Positions 56,492 through 64,000 of a stretch of 64,000 bases of DNA are shown here, piece by piece. Numbering within the stretch: the stretch's first letter is position 1; each line of letters begins with the position of its first letter. Made by a program: the position numbers and the translations under genes. Below the pieces are notes generated by a model. It worked only from the letters and a program-made list of their open reading frames with translations, had not been told where the DNA came from and ran no database searches. This stretch comes from Impatiens glandulifera (lineage: Eukaryota; Streptophyta; Magnoliopsida; Ericales; Balsaminaceae), in contig NC_061867.1 in assembly GCF_907164915.1 (NCBI RefSeq), positions 32,485,751 through 32,549,750 on the forward strand, in the 5' to 3' direction.

Positions 56492-58649
56492 TGAAAGGAT
56501 CGGTGGCACCAATAGAGACAGGGATCTAACTATTGAGGACAACTTCTGGAAAATGATTTGATAGAAATCCTGTTAGGGATTTATATCACTTTCTATTCTT
56601 CACAAACCTTTGCAAACTCTTAAAGCGATTCAAGTGCGGAAATATTTGCTTGGGTTTGAAGTTAACAACGAATGAAATAATAAAAGACAGAATGTAAAAG
56701 ACATAGCGAGTTGTTTATGGATGTTCAGAGATAAAATTTCCTACGTCATCCCTTCTTCTAACCACCGGAAGGATTCACTATACGTTTCTTTGAATCAAAT
56801 ACAGTTTTAGTGCTAGCTAACTATTGAACAGAACAGACTCTGTTCAACTTACAGAATGTTTAAGAATATCACTCAGCTAGACAATACTTTGATTCTATCT
56901 CTCTCTTGATGTATAAACACAATAAGTAAACAAGTGAGCAATTCATAAGATCGATTATAAGTTCGGCAGCTCGTCCGTTGTGCTTGAAGATCTTTAAATA
57001 GAGAACATGTACCAACAGTCGAATATTATACAGTGAAACGTGGCAAGAACCCATTGGAAAGCCTCCATAGTACACAGGTACGACAGACACTGTGCACAAA
57101 AGATCGTGGTCGTACCAATCTGGTAGTGCGCCGAATATTCTTCTAGGATTGTCCTGCAGGGAACAATTATTGGGAAGAATATTTACTTACGTGGAATTCA
57201 TTCATTGGATAAAACTGGCTGTCGTACTGATTTACACGGATTAGTGGAGCAGAAGTATCGTACAGCTAGTTGATCGTGGGTAGACGGATGCTAACTTCAG
57301 GCAACTGCTGAAGAAAAGTATTAGACGTGCTCCATTAAACTGTCAAGTCTAATGAAATTAGACTCCTCCGTATAATAACAGGATCCATTAGATCACAAAG
57401 TCTAATGGAGTTAGATGCCCCCGTCTAACTATGTGTCCCTTCTGACTAGTCTGAAGGAGTTAGATTCCCTACGTCTAACTTTCATCTGTTAGACTTCACG
57501 TCTAACTTGTGTCTGTTAAACTGCACGTCTAACCACACATTTGTTAGAATGCACGTCTAACAACGTATCTGTTAGACTACACATCTAACTACATGTCTGT
57601 TAGACTGTACGTCTAACTATGTATCTGTTAGACTGCACGTCTAACCACGCATCTGTTAGACTACACGTCTAACTATGTGTATGTTAGACTGCACGTTTAA
57701 CTACATGTCTATTAGACTTCACGTCTAACCACGTATTTATTAGACTACACATCTAACTACGCATCTGTTACACTGCACGTCTAACTACGTATCTGTTATA
57801 CTGCACGTCTAACTACATGTCTGTTAGACTATATGTCTAACCACACATCTATTAAACTGCACGTCTAACTACGTATCTGTTAGACTACACGTCTAACTAC
57901 GTGTCTGTTAGACTACATGTCAAACCATATATCTGTTAGACTGCACGTCTAACTATGTATATGTTAGACTGCATGTGTAACCACGTGTCTGTTAGATTGC
58001 ACGTCTAACCACGTGTCTGTTAGACTGAACGTCTAACCACGTGTCTGTTAGACTGCACGTCTAACCACGTATTTGTTAAACTGCATGTCTAACCACGTAT
58101 CTGTTAAACTGCACGTCTAACCATGTATTTGTTAAACTACATGTCTAACCACGTATCTGTTAAACTGCACGTCTAACCATGTATTTGTTAAACTACATGT
58201 CTAACCACGTATCTGTTAGACTGCACGTCGAACTACGTATCTGTTAGACTACATGATTAACCACGTATCTGTTAGACAACACGTTTAACTATATCTATTA
58301 TACTGCTCATCTAACTACGTGTCTGTTAGACTACACTGTCTAACCACGTATCTGTTAGACTGCACGTCTAACTACGTATTTGTTAGACTGCACGTCTAAC
58401 TACGTATCTGTTAGACTACAAGTTTAACCACATATCTGTTAGACTGCACGTCTAACTACGTACGTCTAACAACCAACACGTCTAATGAACCTGATTCAAG
58501 CTGAGTCTAATTTAGCACGTTTTGATGCACCTGCACAAAAACAATTAGACGGCTTAAATTCATTCTTGTTTTAGTTTTACACAAGTTCATCATCAAAATA
58601 TCGTTAGTCAAAATAATTTGACCCTTAGTCAAAATAATTTGACCCAACA
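56492..58649 (-). mobile_element. Solo LTR family B (2158 bp) in the Tat integrase
   Basis: Starts TGAAAGGATCGGTGGCACC and ends AATTTGACCCAACA, with TATAG on both sides (56487-56491, 58650-58654). Removing it rejoins VAI with DYFTKWVEEASYK, the integrase core sequence, which confirms the borders. It carries the conserved block at about 56712-56780 and the array at 57330-58480. The LTR copies of family B grow and shrink (1789 against 2158 bp) mainly by array length. Confidence 0.95.
57330..58480. repeat. 28-bp TTAGAC-N5-GTCTAA minisatellite (about 36 units)
   Basis: From about 57470 the unit ATCTGTTAGACTGCACGTCTAA plus CTACGT, 28 bp, repeats with few errors. Each unit has a near-perfect 17-bp inverted repeat, TTAGAC-N5-GTCTAA. 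ACGT is often also present. It is the most regular of the three family B arrays. Confidence 0.95.
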
Positions 58650-58654
58650 TATAG

Positions 58655-59440
58655 ACTACTTCACCAAATGGGTTAAAGAAGCCTCTTATAAAGTCTTGAA
58701 AGCATCTCATGTGCAAAGTTCTTACGAACTAGCATCATTGCTATATATGGAGTTCCGCATGCCCTGATTTCAGACAATGGTCGACACTTCCAAGAAAAAG
58801 TGTTACAACTGCTCGACGAGTTCAAGATCGAGCACCACAAATCATCGCCCTATAGACCCCCAACTAATGGTACGGTCGAAGCGGAAAACAAAAACATGAT
58901 TAAGATCATCAAGAAGATAATTAACATGTATAAGGACTTGCACAAGAAGTTTCCATACGCCTTATGGGGCTATAGTACAACCTCTCAAATATCGACGAAC
59001 GAAACTCACTATTATTTGGTGTATAGAATGGATGTCGTACAACCCATCAAAATCGAGATTCCAACTCTAAGGAAACTCTTAAAGAGCCACGTCATAGAAG
59101 AAAACTAGCTCAAATCTCGATATGACCAACTAACGTTAATTGAGGATAAGAGGTTAAATGCTTTTCAGAAAACCCAAGCCTACCAAAAACTCATGTTAAA
59201 CACCTTCAATAGAAAGATAAAACCTAGAAACATCAAAGAATGTGATCTAGTTCTAAAACGAACCCGTGACTCTTAGACCCTAGTGGCAAGTTTGGACCCC
59301 AATGAGAAGGACCCTTCATAATTAATAAAATCCTCTTTAGAGGAATTGTTTGCCTATTTAATCTAGAAGGTGAAGAGTTCATTATGCCAAAAAATCTCGA
59401 TGCACTTAAATGATATTTTGTATAATATCAAGCATCACAT
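58655..59440 (+). pseudogene. Tat integrase relic, part 2 (core and C-terminus)
   Basis: DYFTKWVEEASYKVLKA begins directly after the LTR. The frame 58800-59108 has LQLLDEFKIEHHKSSPYRPP, TNGTVEAENKNMIKIIKKII and FPYALWGYSTTSQIST, which includes the catalytic Glu of the core (GTVEAENK). The preceding DNG block is broken (FQTMVDT in a shifted frame). After a stop come RYDQLTLIEDKRLNAFQKTQ, AYQKLMLNTFNRKIKPRN and ECDLVLKRTRD, the chromodomain-less C-terminal tail of this lineage. Confidence 0.8.
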
Positions 59441-60880
59441 AACGTTTAAAGCTTGACCTCAAAAGAAGCTTAGCTCAACAGAATCCAATCCCAAGCTTTA
59501 TATAACTTGCAATATGAACAAAGGACTCATGGTCTGAACTACGGAGACATGATTCTTCTCATGTGAAAAAATAAACCGAGAAGATATGTAGGCAACCCAC
59601 ATGTTCGTGGGCCCGGTCTCAAATATATGAATAAAACCCAGAGTTCCTTCCTTAAGAGAAAGAATATCTTTTGAGAAAGGAAGAAAACATCAATCCCATT
59701 CTAGAGTTGATGTTTCAGATTCTAGGAAACAAGTAGAGGCAAAGCCAAGAACATCGCTTCCTTTCTAGTGATATTCTCAAAAACAAAACGAGGATTTCAC
59801 AATAAACCTAATTCAAAAGATATCAGTCATAATCTCTTTTTCGTTTGTAAATGATTATCCTAAGAGAAACTCCCATCGAAAGTTTTTGAAGAAAAAGAAC
59901 CGGATTAAACCCCATAAATTGGGAAAGAAACCTCCTCTCTACTTTTATTATAAGATGAAAGGTTTGAAACTCATGCTTTATGTGTGAAAAACAAAAAAAA
60001 TAAAAATACTGAAAAGAGAACTGGAATAAACTCCGAAAATCTCTGAAAAACATTGAAAATGTTCTTGTGTTTATTAAGGTATTTAAATCAATATTAAACC
60101 TCAATCAGACTCTAGTTTTGATTGTTACGGTAAGAGTAGAATGTATCGATTCTACCAGATACACCCCTGGAATATAAAAAAGGCTATGGTGGTTCAGGAA
60201 TTGAAATCACCATTCGTGGCCTACCTAAGATCTGAATCTTGATTGATATAGAAAATGTATGGATGTACCGATTCTACCAAATACATGAGCTAGCAAGAAA
60301 ATATAAAACGACATATGAAACCTAGAGTAGAAAGTTGAAAGCCTCTTCGAAATGTTTTTGCAATGAGTAGAACTTTCAAGAAATGTGATGGTGACCGCCT
60401 TCCTCGAGGGTTATAATCATTGATAGTTTTTTGTACATAAGATCCAAATTATAGCCGATATCTTGAAAATTGGGGGAAAAAAATCTTATTCCTTGATGAA
60501 AGGAAAATCATCATAAAGAATAGAAAAAATGTTCTAAATCTATTCACGAATACGCTTTGAATCCGAAAAAGTCAAGATTCATTCGAAAGGATCAAGGTTC
60601 ATTCCAATCTTGAAACAAAATAGATAAACAAGGATATGAACTAGGGAAACAAAAAATGTTTCTTCTTCCAAAACATGAGTATTTGTCCATGAATAAAGTT
60701 AGAAATCGTCGACAGGAGATTTCAAATAGTTGTGAATGACACTTGAAAAATAAATGGAAACAATGATTCTGTTGAAATATTCCCTTAAAATACATCGAGC
60801 CATGACCGATACTGCAAAAGTAAAATAAGCAAAATCGAGTCTCACAAACCATATATGTTGATATGTACGTGAGATTGTTC
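59441..60880 (+). other. Tat copy 2 post-integrase 3' region, noncoding
   Basis: No conserved protein is recognised in about 1.4 kb. Short frames on both strands (for example 59823-60104 and 60592-60888, minus) have no family resemblance. Direct repeats such as GTA(T/G)CGATTCTACCA(G/A)ATACA near 60150 and 60270 are visible. Consistent with a long 3' untranslated region of a Tat/Ogre-type element. Confidence 0.5.
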
Positions 60881-63400
60881 ATACACAATCCTGTTAAACC
60901 CTAATTGTAGTTCGGTATTCCAAACCCTATCAACTAATAGGTATGTGAGATTGTTCGTACACAATCCCATCCCAAATTATAGTTAGGTCCTCGAAAACCC
61001 TATTTGTTGATAGATGCGATAAATCTTTTTATACAATTCGACTAAAAAACCCTATTAGTAGTTAGGTATCCCAATCCTTCTATATTGATAGGTACATGAG
61101 ATTGTTCGTACACAATCCCGTTAAACTCTAATTGTAGTTAAGTATCACAAACCCTATCTGTTTATAGGTTCGTGAGATTGTTCGTACACAATCTCATTTA
61201 AACCCTAATTTTAGTTAGGTCCTACAAAACTTTATATGTTGTTAGGTGCGATAAATTATTTTTATACGATTCCACTAAAAAAACTCTAATTGTAGTTAAG
61301 TATGTAAACCCTATTTATTAATAGGTCGATCCATTATTTATATGTGATACTGTTAGAAACTTTATATGTCGATACGTACAAGAAAATCATTCGTACACAA
61401 TTCTGTTGATACACCCTATTTATCAATAGTTCGAGACATCATTTGTATATAATTTCGTTAGAAACCCTATCTATCGATAGGCACGAGAAATCGTTTGTAC
61501 ATAATTTCGTTGATAAACCTTATTTATTAATAGGTCGAGACATCTTTTGTATATGATTCTGTTAGAAACTCTATTTGTCCATAGGTACGAGAAATCGTTT
61601 GTACACGATTTCATAGATAAACCTTATTTATAAATAGGTCAAGATATCATTAGTATATGATTTCATAAAAACCCTATATGTCGATAGGTACGATAAATCT
61701 TTCTTACACGATTTCATCGATAAACAATATATATCAATAGGTCGAGACATCATTTGTATATGATTATGTTAGAAACCCTATTTGTCAATATGTACGAGAA
61801 ATTGTTTGTACACGATTCTATTGATAAACCCTAATTATCAATAGGTCAAAACATCATTTGTATATGATTCCGACAGATACCCTATATGTCGATAGGTACA
61901 AGAAATCTTTTATACACGATTCCGTCGATAAACCCTATTTATCAATATGTTGAGATATCATTGTACATGATTCCATTAGAAACTCAATTAGTTGATAAGT
62001 ACGAGAAATCATTTGTAAACGATTCGGTCAATAAACCATATTTATCAATAGGTCAAGACATCATTTGTATATGATTCTGTTAGAAACCCTATATGTCGAT
62101 ACGCACAAAAAATCATTCGTACACAATTCTGTCAATAAACCCTATCTTTCGATAGGTACGAGAAATCTTTCGTACACAATTCCGTCAAAAAAAGTCATAT
62201 ATGTTGATAGGTATGAGAAATCGTTTGTACATGATTCCACCAATAAACACTATTTCTTAGTAGGTACGAGAAATCGTTCGTACATAATTCCATCCTATAA
62301 ACTTTGTCTATCGATAGGTTGAGACATAATTTATATATGATTCCGCTAAAACCCTATCACTTGATAAATATCCCCTCTCACAACATTAATACAATCAAAG
62401 CATTGCCAAACCAAAATCTATCTTTTAATAAGTTCCCAAAGCCTTGTCTATCGACAAGCCCATAGATCATTTGTATATGATCCTGATGAAAACCCTGTCA
62501 TTCAATGGGTAATCAAGCCTTGTCATCCAAACAATAAATTCAAACCCTATCCCTCGATAGGTCCTCATACAAAACTATATCGCTCGATAGGTAATCAAGC
62601 CTTGTCATCAAAGAGGTAATCCAGACCCTATCCCTCAATAGGTCCTCAAACAAAACCCTATTGCTCAATATGTATTCTAAACACTATCACTCGCATATGT
62701 ACTCAAGAAAACCCTATCTCTTGATAGGTATCCAGTTAAAATCCTATTTTTAATAGGTACATCTCCCAAGTCACAAATCATTAAGTCTTATTTGTCAACA
62801 AGCACGACGATCATTCGTACATGATCCCAATCAAACTCTATCAGTCGATACGTAATCAAACCTGGTCATTCAAAGAGGTATCTCAAACTTCTATCTCTCC
62901 ATGTAAACATAAAGCCTTGTTTGTTAAGAGGAACATTGATCATTTGTACATGATCTTGTCTAAACCCCAAACCCTATCACTTGATAGTTCCTCGAACAAA
63001 GACTTATCAGTCGATAGGTAACCAAATCTCATCTCCTAATTGCACACTCAAGAAAACTTTATCTCTTGATATGTACTCAAACTTTATCGTCTAAATAGGT
63101 ATTCCAAACCCTATCTCGTAATTAAGTCTTGTTTGTCAATAAGAACAATGATTATTTGTATATAATCATCTTCAAATCCTATCTTCGAATAGGTAATCTC
63201 ACAAAGTGATGTTCGAAATCCTATCTCACAATAGTTACCCCAATAATGTTATTGTTCTTTGATACTGTTTTGTTACTAGTTCCGTTCAAAATCATATATC
63301 ATGATAGGTACCCCAATGATATTCTATTCTGAAGTCATAATACTAAAGCCTATTTGTTGATAGAAACCCGATCATTTATACATGATCATTGTCAACCTTA
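60880..63400. repeat. 3' UTR tandem array, AACCCTAT...CGATAGG unit, 52/105 bp
   Basis: The unit AAACCCTATNTNTCGATAGG, then TACGAGAAATCGTTNGTACACGATTCC, is about 52 bp. Two variants (ending in GTACGAGAAATCGTTCG and GTCGAGACATCATTTG) alternate from 61330 to 62340, giving dimers of about 105 bp. Units contain CTATCGATAG and AATCGTNNGTACACGATT inverted repeats. It degrades on both sides. Frames at 61886-62322 are products of the repeat. Tandem arrays just ahead of the 3' LTR are a known feature of the Tat lineage. Confidence 0.9.
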
Positions 63401-63940
63401 CCTATGAGGGACCTTCACGGAAATATTGCTGACTTCCGTGATAAACATTGACGATACCTAATCATATGTTTATGATTACCTCTAAGAAGTTACTTATTAG
63501 TAACCCACATGAAATGTTACAAAAACATTCATGTTCCTTGCATGTCCCATAACGTTAACTCTTTAGTCATTTATATATGTCTAAAGCATGAATCATCTAT
63601 TGATGTTTATGCCGGATAAGAATTGATATTTCAATACCTATAATTACCCTTACCCCATAGATTTTACTGATACTTTGTCAAGTGCTATAAAAATAGGTTA
63701 CATAAGAAACATCCTTATCAAGAAAAGACACCAAGGAGAGGATTTCCCTAAAGCAATGCTTGGAACTACCTCGACAATTACTACATACAGCTTCGACAGG
63801 TCACTCCAACTGCAACACGCTACAAGTTTTATCTTTCCTAAACTCCCTCATTTTAATTTGGACAAAATAACTTAGTGTTAGATGTCAAACTCGAATCAAC
63901 TTTTTCAAAAAACCAGTTTGTTGTATTCACACTCGATTCA
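63400..63940 (+). other. Tat copy 2 sequence between array and 3' LTR
   Basis: No gene or repeat is recognised apart from AT-rich leader-like sequence. The 66-aa frame at 63675 is not supported by similarity. The final bases before the LTR (GATTCAAGAAGGACGCTT) are purine-rich and may be the plus-strand primer. Confidence 0.4.
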
Positions 63941-63953
63941 AGAAGGACGCTTT

Positions 63954-64000
63954 GTAAATACTAAATATCTACACTCGAATTTTAATATTAAAATAATTAT
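63954..64000 (+). mobile_element. Start of the 3' LTR of Tat copy 2
   Basis: TGTAAATACTAAATATCTAC and the following TCGAATTTTAATATTAAAATAATTAT match the LTR starts at 12634 and 26606. It is cut by the window edge. This confirms that the LTR begins with TGTAA and that copy 2 spans from before 47491 to beyond 64000. Confidence 0.75.

Noticed and set aside
57330..58480. CRISPR-like array of 28-bp repeats
   Set aside because: Repeats are contiguous without unique spacers, lie in a plant LTR, and no Cas genes occur.
59823..60888. Minus-strand frames of 93 and 98 aa after the Tat integrase
   Set aside because: Phenylalanine- and cysteine-rich translations of AT-rich DNA with no family resemblance, opposite to the element.

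Overview
The window is a repeat-dominated piece of a plant nuclear genome, very probably a eudicot. No conventional host gene, rRNA gene or intact tRNA gene is visible. Almost every base can be assigned to LTR retrotransposons, L1-type LINE pieces, or tandem and foldback repeats. The proteins recognised are Ty1/copia gag-pol, Ty3/gypsy gag-pol of Tat/Ogre type (with an extra archaeal-type RNase H domain) and LINE ORF1 with a DUF4283-like domain. The extra genes in the copia element remind me of hypothetical proteins that are abundant in Lamiales genomes such as Dorcoceras. That is recollection, so the taxonomic hint is weak.

Layout. 1-7.6 kb is old debris: a solo LTR rich in TTAGAC/GTCTAA repeats (family B), LTR family A pieces, copia gag and integrase relics, a SINE-like head, and two L1 ORF1 relics preceded by GATCGGCACGA-rich leaders. 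7.6-24.3 kb is a head-to-head pair of Tat LTRs, LTR(-) then spacer then LTR(+), followed by a decayed Tat internal region that holds a solo family A LTR. 24.3-28.9 kb is a second, truncated head-to-head LTR pair. 28.9-63.95 kb is a third pair followed by a second Tat copy that reaches integrase and a long 3' tandem array. The Tat 3' LTR begins about 47 bp before the window ends.

Nested inside the third LTR(-) is the most interesting object, a 13,056-bp copia element on the minus strand (29835-42890). It has 1.2-kb LTRs and a perfect AAGCT target duplication. Downstream of pol, where an env-like gene would sit, it carries three paralogous non-pol genes in tandem (called E1, E2 and E3 here). 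Each has its own TATA-like box, and E3 also has a cluster of E2F-type motifs. This looks like a retrotransposon that acquired, and then duplicated, a gene with its own promoter.

Solo LTRs with target duplications lie at 17513-19539 (TCTAT), 43012-44800 (GGTTA), 56492-58649 (TATAG) and 47864-49623 (ACCTA/ACCGA). They allow the insertion order to be read. All Tat protein regions, and most of the copia pol, carry stops or frameshifts. Nothing here is predicted to be autonomously mobile, although the copia integrase core and gene E3 keep long open frames.
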